The position numbers and the translations under genes were made by a program. This document shows, piece after piece, positions 12,801 through 22,901 of a DNA stretch of 64,000 nucleotides (positions are counted from its first letter, which is position 1; each line of letters starts with the position of its first letter). The notes under the pieces are model-generated. The model did no database searches. It was not told the DNA's origin and saw only the letters and a list, made by a program, of their open reading frames with translations. Source of the stretch: Guadua angustifolia (Eukaryota; Streptophyta; Magnoliopsida; Poales; Poaceae); the NCBI GenBank assembly GCA_036346375.1, contig CM070515.1, forward strand, positions 21,226,423 through 21,290,422. Direction: 5' to 3'.

Positions 12801-14856
12801 AATGCACCTTCTGCGCGGCTCCCTGACGCATCACTCATGCTGCTCGTCCACGGTTGGTGCCTCGGTGAATTGGTAAATTCCGTACCGTGTCGGTGTCACT
12901 TCCCGTGCTTTCTTTCTGCACAGCCGCAGTACAGGACATGCATTGCATGTACTGGAACGTACGTAGCCACAGTCCACAGTAATAATATCTTTGACTATGT
13001 TACGTGCGTACGGCGGACACATAAGCTTAGCAAAGCCTAGCTGGTGTGAGCCTGTGGGAGGTACGGTTAACACTAGCATGCAGAAACAGAGTGGAGTGCA
13101 GTGCAGGTGAATCTATGAAGTTGATCAGATGGCCGTGGTTTGGGATAAAGGTGGGCGTCGTGCATATCGGACATATCTCACACGGGTTTATAGTGTTTTA
13201 TAATTAAAACGTGTTGAACGACGACAATCTATTGTTTCTGTTCAGATCGTCTTCGGCAAACTCAGATACCGTCTATTTATACTTTATGTCATATCGATTC
13301 AGATCTAACCTATTTACACTATTACTATGAGAGAAAAGTAACTAAAGATGTATAGAGTTAAAGCAGAAGACATAGATATTATGAGAAAATAACTAAAATT
13401 TATTTAACAGATATATAAGGTGAGAGAATGTATTGAACACGAATAAGAGAGTGGACAACAGGTAAGAAACAAAGTGATGGAGACAAGCGAAAGAGATAGA
13501 ACTGAGATCTCTCTCTCTCTCTCAGGTGTTGGCAGTGAAGGTAACATCTATACTCTTGAGTACGTTTATAACACTTATGCTCCACAGATCGATAACTTTT
13601 ATACAGAGTTTCTTTTTTTATTCCCTAGATCATCGGGTCTAATATGATCTGTGCTACAGTATCATACCTGATATATCATCTATCATACATGCTTTTCAAA
13701 CCCGACACAATCCACAGAGCTTTAGATCAGAACGTGCCATGTATCAAAATCCGGACTGAGGGCCCACCTCTAGTTTGGGCGGTCTAGCTGTGGATGTCCA
13801 TCAAACGGTTTAAACTAACGTAAAGTAATACCAAGTGGTGAACTCTAGTTACGTTTAAACTGACTCGGACAACAGCAAGAGAAGGAATTAGAGGATGCAC
13901 TCACCGACGGTGGCGCTGCGGTACGTGGTGTAGCCGTCAACGTAGTTCCGCTGGCCGGAGATGATCGTCACGCCCATGCCGTCGCCGACCAGCATCAGGT
14001 TCCACTTCTTCTTCTTGACGTCCACCGTCTCGTTGTACACGCCTTTCTTCACGTAGATCACGTACCGGGCCGCGCTCTCCGTCGGCGCCGCGTCTACGGC
14101 CGCGGTCACCGTCGTGAAGTTGCCGCTCCCGTCCTGCGCCACCACGGTGTCCACCGCCATGCCCAAGGGCCCCACCGGCATCTGCAGAAGCAGGCGCTCC
14201 CTGGGACCCAGCCAATGCGGGGCCCCCTCGAGGAGACCACGCCGGTCACTGATGACGCGGGACGACGAGATCGAGGCTTCGCCGGTGGCGACCTGGGCGA
14301 GGCCGTCGATGAGAAGCGACGTGACGGCCTGGAGGCCGGTGGCGACGAGCGTGCCGAGCACGGAGCCGGTCTCGTCCAGGCCCTCTTTGCAGGTGTCCTG
14401 GTTCCCGAGCGCGCCGCTCAGCCAGGACCGGAGGTCCGAGTGGGCGTCGCCAGTGCCGAGGCGGGCGGCGGCGGGGGCGCCGGCTCCTGCGTTGGCGGAG
14501 CGGGAGGCCGGCGAGGTGGTGGACATCGACCACGACAGCTCGTCAGAGGAGAGGTCGAGCAGGTCGAGGCAGTCGGCGATGGCGGAGGAGAGCCGGAGGT
14601 CGCCGCCGCCTAGGATGCCACCGATGGGGAACGACGAGATGATGGATGCGACGTTCTTGATCGCGTCCAGCGTCTCGCGCAGCGTGGTGACGAGCGCGAA
14701 CGAAATGCCTGCCGCCCCCGAGGGCTTGGGCGCCGACGGCCTGACAGGCTGCCGCGACGGTGAAGGGGACAGCTGGTGCGCATTGGTGAGGAGGAGGAGG
14801 CCGAGGGAGAGGACGAGGAGGAGCCGCGCTATGGAGCTCGGGGACGTCGACGCCAT
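9877..14856 (-). CDS. PMEI-pectin methylesterase, secreted (PME2)
   Basis: Pectinesterase of the cell wall. Exon 1 is 14856-13905 (gtgagt donor), exon 2 is 10598-9877 (atgcag acceptor); they join to exactly 557 codons plus TGA. The ATG at 14856 is preferred: it starts a hydrophobic signal peptide (about residues 1-26), and the open frame upstream of it has no ATG. A pro-domain follows, but the usual N-terminal CxxTxYPxxC segment of PMEI is not visible, so the inhibitor domain looks reduced. Processing motifs RRGLL and RERLL precede the catalytic domain. Active-site motifs: HQAVAL with Gln341, YQDTL with Gln363 and Asp364, DFVFG with Asp385, and a normal LGRPW. The single intron is 3306 bp and holds transposon-like sequence. 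Only 152 bp lie between the ATG and a retroelement LTR. Confidence 0.94.
10599..13904 (-). other. PME2 intron, 3.3 kb, with MITE-like insertion
   Basis: Around 10840-11225 the sequence has a transposon look: ATGGTGTCTAT near the left end and its complement near the right end (ATAGACACCAT), plus a roughly 66-bp imperfect tandem duplication (11089-11150 and 11155-11216: gcattg, ttattgctctc, tagacactac, ccatgggttggga). The type may be hAT-like; I could not fix a target duplication. A (CT)n run lies near 13508-13523. The rest shows no gene. Confidence 0.45.
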
Positions 14857-14922
14857 GGTATGCACCAGCTACCTTTGCTAGTGTGTGCGGGTGTACGCTT
14901 TGCCTAGAGCGTGGACAAATGG

Positions 14923-14930
14923 GTTTATAG
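14923..14930 (-). promoter_or_regulatory. TATA box of PME2
   Basis: Minus-strand CTATAAAC, 67 bp upstream of the ATG. This implies transcription starting near 14898 and a leader of about 40 nt. It is the only good TATA match in the 150 bp between ATG and LTR. Confidence 0.65.
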
Positions 14931-15098
14931 AAGTGTTTACGTGCTCGATCTTTTCGCACCAGTTGATATACTAGCTTATGACAGGGAAAGACTGATGGGC
15001 GAGAGCGATGGAAAGTAACCAAGACTTGATTAAATAGTTGACTTGTTATATTGGGTAAGATAAGTAAACATCCCGGTAGAATCGTAATCAAATCAAAT

Positions 15099-15192
15099 CA
15101 GTTAGTTTGTCTTCATGTTTAGGTCCATTATAAAAAGGTATGTATCAGTTAATTTGTCTTCATATTTAGGTCCATTATAAAAGTGTATGTAT
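15099..15192 (+). repeat. 47-bp tandem duplication within the 5' LTR
   Basis: Units 15099-15145 and 15146-15192 differ at only a few positions. The right LTR carries a single copy. Confidence 0.85.
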
Positions 15193-15854
15193 CCCGTGAG
15201 TACGAGAACATACAAACAGAACACAACAGAGGAGAAAAGACGTCAAGTTGCGACGACATCCAAAAAAATCTTTCCATGTGCTATTATATCCTTTCTCATG
15301 TTCGTGTGCGTGTGTTCATGATCTGAGGCTAAAATCCAATAATTGATATAAGAGCGAGGGTCCAATATTGATGTCATGCTTGCCTCGAGGAAGGTCACCA
15401 TTGCTGCACCTCAGGACAGGCTATCATCGCTGAGTGATGCAGAGCTAAGTGGAATTTAGTTGTGGCCTCCGTTCTAGCTGTGTTAGTGCATGTGGCTCTA
15501 CGAGGAGCAGATGCCGAGGTAGCAAACCATCGTCAAGTTATATTTGAGTTGCGTCATGGGTAAAAAGAGTCGATGAGAAGATGTGGCATCGAAGGGTAGA
15601 GGAGGTGTGTCTCCCCAATACCCTCTATTAACGAGCGTCGTCGACAACCAGCATGACAAGATAGCATTGGCGGCCATTTGCATGTCTAGTCAAAAAGACA
15701 GCCAAAACTACATGCTCTCATGTCAGTTGTATTCACGAGACAATGGATATGATCATGTGAGTTATTGTGTAAGTTGTATCCACAAGATAAACGTATTTGA
15801 ATCTTTTCAGAGATGTGGTGATGTAGGATCAAGGATAACCGATTAGAGGGGGGT

Positions 15855-16680
15855 TGTCGATGATTAGAATCGGTCCCCCGCCGAACTTACTTGTTAAATG
15901 AGGGATCAATCTAGGGTCCCTTTTTCGCAGAGAGTATAGCGTCCAAGGGCCTGCTGAGCTAGGGCCGAGATGGTCGGGATAACACAGCAAACAAGGGGTT
16001 TTTGGCCTGGTTCGGGCCTCTCACGGGGGAGATAACAGCCCTACGTCCAGCAGTTGCACTAGCTTCCAAAGATGAATTACAAGGTGCTTGCTCGGTGGTG
16101 CTGGGCCTCGCTTTTCTCTCTACTTCTTACAGGTGAGTTTGGTGTTTTCTAATCTCTCTGGGGCTGTTGGGCGGTTCTGGGAATGACCCTACTAGTAACC
16201 AGCAACAACCACTACTTGAGAGAAAATCAAGGAGGAACCGAACCCCGATCATTACATACGATGGGGTATTTATAGATGGTTACAGCGTTGCAACATTTAT
16301 TACGGAATGACGTGCCACTACTGCTCCCAGACGTGGGTGAAACTGTTTCCTTGCTATTCGCCACACCGCAACGTGGGCGTAGTGAGCTCAGATCGTGGCC
16401 GTACGGTCCTTCAAGCCGCCGAGTGATTAATGCCACGTCGCTTTCGCAGACTGTGCCCGGATTTTTGGTTATGCCCAAGGTCCCTTCTTCGGACTTAGTC
16501 GTCGGTCGCGTCCCCCCCGAGCAAGCATGCTCAGGGGCGAGCTTAACTGAGGACAGGGTAGGTCCGCAGGTCGGCCTACCCGGGGATCTTTCTTGGGAAC
16601 ACCGTCCAAGGGCAACATGGTCGGCAGTTGACTAGCCGTCGAGGAACGATGGTCGTCATGGGAATGCCCAATCCCCGACA
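15855..16680 (-). mobile_element. Gypsy-type solo LTR, 826 bp, perfect TSD
   Basis: Bounded by TGTCGATGA and CCCCGACA (inverted TGTCG/CGACA) with perfect 5-bp duplications GGGGT at 15850-15854 and 16681-16685. A minus-strand TATA box (CTATAAATA, near 16267-16276) gives the orientation. It splits the conserved 'TAGAGGGGGGTGAATA' stretch of the host LTR, which is regenerated when the insert and one TSD are removed. Confidence 0.9.
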
Positions 16681-17289
16681 GGGGTGAATAAGAGGTTTTA
16701 AAACTTTTTGCACTAATTTGATTTCTAAGCAATTTTGGCACAAGACTAAATTTTATCACAATTAAATCTAATTGGGCAAGATTTTGCTAAGTGTATCAAG
16801 AAGCTAAGTCTAGACAATTGTATGACGCTTAGATCTGAAATCAATCACAAGAGTTACTAAGAATATAAATTTTCACAAGTAAAGAGAGACAAAGATCAAA
16901 TCATAATTGAGAGACAAATAATTTTATCCTGTAGTCTCGGAAACTTAATGGTCTCCCCTACTCCACATTGAGGAAGTTTGAACGAATCAAGCTGGTCGGT
17001 TCTACACATCAAAGCCATCTAGGAGGCAGCAACCTCTAAGAGAATAGATCTTTAGCTCTTGCTTGGGGTTAATCAAGTGTCTAATGGCTCAAGACTGAAT
17101 GCTCACACTTGAATACTCTCACCAACCCAATTTTGACGAATTAGTGCTCTATGGATGATGAGAGGTTTGCTAAGGTTCACAAGTATACCATGAATGACCA
17201 AAAAGATATGTTTGCTACAGGTTGAGGTGTATTTATAGGTCTCAACCACCAAACTAGCTGTTGGCACCAAATTCTTGAAATTTTCAACA

Positions 17290-17860
17290 AAGTCGGCACT
17301 ATCGTCCGTGTAGAGCCGGTAGTGCCGACCTTAGGTTCAATGGTCGACTGTAGCATTAAATGCACAAGAAACTAGTTATTGCTACAGTACCCGCCGACAT
17401 TATCGCCCATGTAAGATCGGTAGTGCCAACATTAGGGACCAAAAATTACCAACCTCAAGTGTCAGTACTACCATATCTATGGTAGTACCACTCATAGTAG
17501 GGCAGTAGTGTCGGCCATGAGGATATTACCCAAAAATGGGTTGCTCTAGAAAATGACTACAGGCTTGAGGGGCCGATACCGCATCTATGGTAGTACCGCT
17601 CCTAGTAGGGCGGTAGTGCCGGCCTTGAAATTTTGTCAAAAATGCATTATTCTGTAAAAAGACTACCGCTTAGGTGAGCCAGTACTACCGAACCTCTGGT
17701 AGTACCGCTCCCATATAGGATGTAGTGCTGACCACATAAAAATGACAGAATTATTGCTTTATGAAAAAAGACTACCAAACCTAGGAGCCATTGCTACCGC
17801 ACCTACGGTAGTACCGCTCCTACATGGTCGGTAGTACCAACATTCCAAACTTTTAGAGAT
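17290..17860 (-). repeat. Degenerate ~120-bp tandem repeats with hairpin cores, inside the solo LTR
   Basis: About five imperfect units, each with 'ggtagtaccgctcct' and 'cggtagtgccggcc'-like blocks separated by A/T-rich spacer. Each unit contains a small palindrome of the form ACTACC...GGTAGT. Confidence 0.75.
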
Positions 17861-18700
17861 TTTTTTGAGATATTGCAAAGAATGCAATTGAATGAGCTTG
17901 GGCATGGCTTGAGCCATAAAATTTGATTATCTTCAAACTACTAACCAAAAATCTCTCTTAATAGTATGGTACCTACTTTAGTAACCCTATCTTTTCTCTA
18001 AACACCAAGATCGGCAAAAAGATAGAGAAATGTCTTTACAACTTTATACCTTGTGTTTGCTTGACATTCCAACTTTTTCATTGCTCAACAATTTTACCTC
18101 TTCATAGGACCAACCTATTTTTCATGAACTCAAAAAAATTGTTAGTCCCTTAAATATGATTGTCATTAATTAACAAAACCAAAGACGAAGTATGGGCTTA
18201 GATGCTTCATGTGCGCATCACAATAGATTATACTACACGGGAAGATCAAAAGGAAGCCATTGCGTATGCCAAGAGAAGTCTAGAATGTTGAGGAGTTATG
18301 GCTGTTGTCCTAACTGTGTACAAGCATATAGGAGTTCTCCATAATGTTGATGAGTTGTGAGTGCCTTTCTGCAGGTTGTGTGTAGTGCAAGTCAAAGTTG
18401 AGTCCATTTGCAGCATGATGTCGAGTCCAGGATTTGGTTGCCGTAATTTGTATTAGTCGACAAGCCTTGATTAGGGGTAGATTGTTGAAAAGAAATCAAG
18501 GCTTACTAAAATTGTTGACTTGCCATATCGTGCAAGGCAAGTAAAGATCATGATGCAATCGTAATCGGATCAAATCAATTAGTTTATTTCTTTATTTGGG
18601 CACAAACAGAATACAACAGGAAAGGAGAAAAACATCAAGTTGTGATGGTGTCGAAAAAAATCTATGTGTGCTATTGTGTCATTCCTCGTGTTCATGCTAG

Positions 18701-19460
18701 CTACAGCCTCAATACCGCCACAATGTTTTCTAAGCAGTGCTAAAAATGATCTAGACCATCGATTTTTATCAAACGGTCAATCCATAAATGCTAAAGTTTT
18801 TCCCACCCATCGTTTGTGTATGATTGGCCCATTTTTTTCCTTTTGAAGTGGCCGCAGGAGAGCTAAGTTGAAAAGGGGTTTGTTTGTGTACAATTGATTA
18901 TCCTAGTGTAAACTACTAGCGAGCACTGTACTAGCATCCTCAAATCAGCTAACATTTGTATCACCTTCCAACGATGCCAATCGCCCATAATTAATTAAGA
19001 TATTTCCAATCTGTGCAAGTGCAGCACTCAAACCACCAGACAGTCACTACAATGTACCTAGATGAACCATTCTCTCTCATTTTCTCGAATATCTTCTCTC
19101 TTCTTTTCCCTCGAACTCAAATATCTTCCAACTTGTATACTACATGGAAGGAAGCTGCAATGTATATATGTTAAGAACTAGTACGATGCATGCTTCCCTA
19201 ATGTTCTAGAGAATTATCAAATTAGTAAGGGTAAGATTTTTTTCCTAGGAATGATCTAAAACAAATTAACTAGACATATTTTATGACAAAGTATAGAATT
19301 ATCTACAGTTAGATATATATAGGGATGTTTATAGAGTTGAGATATTTTGTGGTTGTACAAACCATGTGGTAACAATCCAACTATCGTGTACACGTATAAA
19401 TAGGAGTCGCCATCCACCCTTAACCAAATGAGCCTCACAAGCTAACATAGGCCATATGGT
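18701..19460. other. Intergenic
   Basis: AT-rich; I see no gene or recognisable repeat. Confidence 0.5.
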
Positions 19461-19550
19461 CACTACAAGAAATACAACTATTCCCTAGAGGACTGTAAGT
19501 TACAAATAGATGCCCTTCCCAGTGAAAATTATCCCCAACGGCTGTGAGCC
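19461..19550 (+). mobile_element. CACTA-type transposon terminus (left end)
   Basis: CACTACAAGAAATACA at 19461 is a typical CACTA (En/Spm) terminal inverted repeat. No matching right end with the same flanking 3 bp (GGT) was found. The CACTA-like end at 22901 has a different spacing and flank (TTG), so pairing them is uncertain. Confidence 0.55.
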
Positions 19551-19875
19551 TTGCTATTGATGTATTCTTTTGCAATGGGCTAGATGCCACCATGGAGAAA
19601 GTTTGGTTATAGGATTGTTTGGTTATGGGAAGGATCGACAAACAACCCTTTGGATTGCATCAAAGAAAATAAATAATAAGTAAAAATCAGTTAATTATGG
19701 ATAGAAATGACAAATGAAAAATAAAATATACAGATAACATATTTTTCTCCTACCTTTTCACTAATGCATTTACTAGCTCCACTAACAAAATTTGTCACCT
19801 TGACCGACTATCATATCTCTATTTTGATTTTTTGTTTGCCTCTACCTGCTGCATGGTTGGGACCTTTGAACAAGC

Positions 19876-20210
19876 ATGAGGAAAGCCATGGTTGCTGTTA
19901 TAGGGAACAAGCATCACCACCGCATTGAAAGCCATGGCTACCGGTGCCACCATGGAAAACACCTACACCTCCCTGATGGTTGTCATCTACAATCTTGCAT
20001 TCATATTGATCTCCAGTGTCGTTTGCACCTCTTCTCCTGCACTCCGGCATGTGGTGTTGCTGTTTGGAGTTGTGCTCTCCTTTATCAATAGCATTCGCAA
20101 TCACGACAAGACTATCACCGGCGATGTCAATGGACTTTTCCACTATGGCGCCCTCCCACACCAGCGCTCATTTCCTTTTTCCAAATCCATGTAGGCACTA
20201 CATAATTTAA
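19876..20210. other. Coding-like block, product not recognised
   Basis: A GC-richer block open on both strands; the plus frame from 19925 (89 codons) has a hydrophobic stretch resembling a membrane segment. No splice sites or family motif could be assigned. It lies between CACTA-like termini, so a captured fragment is possible. Confidence 0.2.
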
Positions 20211-20636
20211 TTTTTATTTCAAAACTATTATTTTAATCCCATTCAAATATAAATGCTCTATGAATGTACGATCTAATAGTTCTTTGTATTTCTTTCATCT
20301 CTTATTAGGGCTAAAAGGATGGACTGTTCGGTTGTGTTGAACTCTTGATTCAGTCAGTCTGTGATGCCGCTTTGCTTCTTCAATCTCCACATCGCAAAAA
20401 TAAAAAAAATGAAGGATGTTAATATCACCTACATCTCACATGCTGTAACTGAATTTTTTTTTTATCTTTTTTATGGAAGATTTGTGCTGAGTTTGATTGT
20501 CTGGAACAAATAGCCTACAATTTATTTAGATTAATGTACATCATGAGATAGACAATCGATGTAAGGATTACTCTTGTCCTTAAATATAAGAGTAAATTTC
20601 ACAAAAAAGAGGTTTTTTTTGTACAAACTATCAGAA

Positions 20637-20924
20637 AACTATAGGTTTTAGCTTCTATTTTACAAAATTACAGATTTTAGGGGAACTAGGCCACAAAACT
20701 ATAGGTTTTAAAATTGACCATTTCTTGTAACGGGTTTGACAGCGTAGGACCACATAGTATCCTCACGTGTCCTCATTTCCCATTTCACTTGCATGTGAGG
20801 CTACCATGTGGGCCTAGACTGTCAAACCTATTGCAAGAAACGATTAGTTCTAAAATATGTAGTTTTATGATATAAGGTCTCCTAAAATGCATAGTTTTGT
20901 GAAATAGAAGCTAAAATATAGAGC
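20637..20924. mobile_element. Fold-back MITE (long imperfect inverted repeat)
   Basis: The left arm (from 'aggttttagcttctattt') and the complement of the right arm ('atattttagcttctattt') stay colinear for about 140 bp, through 'aggtttgacag' and 'cctcac' blocks, meeting near 20785. An RNA from it would form an almost full-length hairpin. No coding capacity. Confidence 0.75.
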
Positions 20925-21452
20925 AGTGTTAGCTGTACTAACTTTTCAATTCGTGCTTTGTGAGTGTAAGCATCTCTCTATGATTAATTTCTTTACTATT
21001 ATTACAAAGGGGCTAGACAATTTACTTGTCTTGGGGATCTTGCGTGTGGGAGGCATTGTTTGATGAGGAGTTGGGCTGGTTAGACTGGTTGTGATAACAT
21101 TGATTAATCCTTTACATCTTACAATACTTGATTACTTCAACTAGTATCATCTGTTAAGTGCTACTAGGTATATGTTCATGCTCATTGTGCTTACTATTCT
21201 ATTTCTGCTTGGCTGTTATTGTTTTGTTTATGGTATTGTTGGCTATTGTAGGCAACATCTGTTTACATGCTTTTGTAGTATGTATTGTTGTTGGTAGCAT
21301 TTTTTAGTACTGATTCTCTTAAATATATATTGGTCCAATTGATATTAGGTTTTATTTTCATGCATATGCTTAATTACCTAGTTATGGATATATTTACTTT
21401 GATATTGTCAAGTATCATATATAAAATAGAGCCTACAAACAAAACAAACAAT

Positions 21453-21894
21453 ATGAAAAAGGTGTTGGATGCTAAACAAAAACTTGAAGTGAAGATAACA
21501 ATTGAAGGGAAGATCTAATTTAACAGAAAAAATTTATGAGATGAAACAAAAGCTGAAAGACATAGATGACAAATCGCACGATATTGAATCTCTTAATCAT
21601 GTACTTATTGTTAAGGAGCGCAGGGAGAATGCAGAGTTAGAAGAAGACAAAGCTAAGTTTATAGAGGTTTGTAGTATTTAATTCAACGTGGTAACTGATA
21701 ATATACCAATATAGCTTATTTTCACAACAAAATAATCGCTTTTGTAGGGATTAAGAGATATGACTAAAAGTTAATCAGTTATTAGTGTCAAATAAATGGG
21801 CACTGTGCCAGAGCTGTGGAACTACAAGGAGAACCAGAAAGCATTTGTTATGAAAGCTATGACATATATGATAGTGGATATGAAAAAGGCCTAA
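21453..21894 (+). pseudogene. XH-domain (FDM/IDN2-like) gene fragment
   Basis: Three pieces colinear with FACTOR OF DNA METHYLATION / IDN2 proteins. (1) 21453-21666: coiled-coil 'DAKQKLE' then, one frame on, 'ESLNHVLIVKER..NAELEE' with a gtttgt donor. (2) From 21748, after a ttgtag acceptor: 'GLRDMTK', the start of the XH domain. (3) About 21799-21894: 'VPELWNYKEN', the conserved XH C-terminus, ending in TAA. The middle of the XH domain is missing and piece 1 has a frameshift with TAA at 21516, so it cannot give a full protein. FDM/IDN2 proteins act in RNA-directed DNA methylation (family knowledge). It lies about 0.5 kb from CACTA subterminal repeats, suggesting transposon capture (inference). 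Confidence 0.75.
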
Positions 21895-22359
21895 GATCGC
21901 ATTATCTTGATCTATCAAATAATGTTGTTTATCAATGTATACTTGTTAATATTTTAACTAGTTTATTGTATCTGATTAACATAGTAAGAAATACTTCAGA
22001 CAAAAGTTGGCTATAAAAACAATACGAAAGACTGCTCTTGTGCCTAGAAGCTCTACAAAGAAAAGGTTGTTAGAGGATTGTGCCACTGATTTCTGTATTG
22101 AGTATGTTCAGTGGACAATCTTTATGGTACTCTAGATGCAATTGCTTAGAACAAAGAGCCTTCTACTGAAACGCTAGGGCTGTTTAAGAAGAGTTTTAGA
22201 GGATTACACTACTGATTTCTACATTGAGTATGTATACTGTCAACAATACAGTGAATGTGAATATACTGTGAATTTATCAATTGTGTATATACAATTAATC
22301 TATGAATATACTATTAATTTATCAATATGTGAGTGTGAATATACTATAAAGGTGATACC

Positions 22360-22901
22360 TGAAATTTATCTCTATCGGTTCCACTGTTAGAACCGATAGA
22401 GATGTGTAATCTCTATCGGTTCTGAGCGTGGAAATAATAGAGACAATTTACTAATCTTTATTGGTTCTACGTTAAGAACCAATAGAGATTACAAGGACTT
22501 CTGTATCGGTTCTGATCGTGAAACCGGTAGTGGAACTGATAGAGACATGTAATCTCTTTCAGTTCTGAGCATGGAACTGATAGAGACAATTCACTAATCT
22601 CGATCGGTTTTACGTTAAGAACCGATAGAGATTACATGGACTTCTTCTGATTGTGAAACCGATGTAGATTCCTAATTATCTCTATTGTTTTCTAGCTCGA
22701 AATTGATAGATAGATAATAGGTCTTCTGGGCCAATTCCAACCTTGGAACCGATACAGATAACGCTATATCTCTATCGGGCAAAAATCGATTGTGATAGCC
22801 TCTCGTCATTACTGTATAAGGACTTTGTATCACCACCAAAACTGACCCATATGATGAAAAATGAAAAAGAACTAACTCAGATGACCATTTCTGTAGTAGT
22901 G
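22360..22901 (-). mobile_element. CACTA subterminal repeat block and terminus (right end)
   Basis: Many direct and inverted copies of CTCTATCGGTTC / GAACCGATAGAG, arranged as two imperfect units of roughly 130-150 bp (about 22417-22550 and 22551-22670). The block ends at 22901 in ATTTCTGTAGTAGTG, the complement of a CACTA terminal repeat (CACTACTACAGAAAT). Subterminal repeat arrays are the transposase-binding zones of CACTA elements. The matching left end was not identified with confidence. Confidence 0.7.

Larger units (their letters stand above)
15819..18209 (-). mobile_element. Sirevirus-like solo LTR nested in the Copia-like element
   Basis: Begins TGATGTAGGATC and ends GATGCTTCA, i.e. 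TG...CA, flanked by TGTGG (15814-15818) and TGTGC (18210-18214), a 4/5 target duplication. Its minus-strand start (TGAAGCATCTAAGCCC) resembles the start of the Sirevirus LTR ending at 33940 (GCATCTAGGCC). The opposite ends also match (AGGATCAAGG against AGGATCGAG, then TAGAGGGGGGTGA). No internal region remains, so it is a solo LTR. The native length without the nested Gypsy LTR and its duplicated TSD is about 1.56 kb. Confidence 0.7.
15009..18700 (+). mobile_element. Decayed Copia-like LTR element, non-autonomous
   Basis: Two related flanks, 15009-about 15341 and about 18483-18700, share long colinear similarity (start TGGAAAGTAACCAAG against TGAAAAGAAATCAAG; then ATCGTAATC, CAAACAGAA, AAAAAAATCT). 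After the left copy comes a degenerate initiator-tRNA primer site, TTGATATAAGAGC (15343-15355; consensus TTGGTATCAGAGC). Before the right copy is a polypurine tract, TTAGGGGTAGA (18471-18481). Only about 0.75 kb of its own internal sequence remains and no pol motif is recognisable, so it depended on others to move. A 2.4-kb solo LTR interrupts it. The right LTR seems truncated near 18700. Confidence 0.75.

Noticed and set aside
19461..22901. A single 3.4-kb CACTA element joining the ends at 19461 and 22901
   Set aside because: Flanking 3 bp differ (GGT against TTG), terminal repeats differ in spacing, and the subterminal motif of the right end is absent near the left end. Kept as two separate termini.
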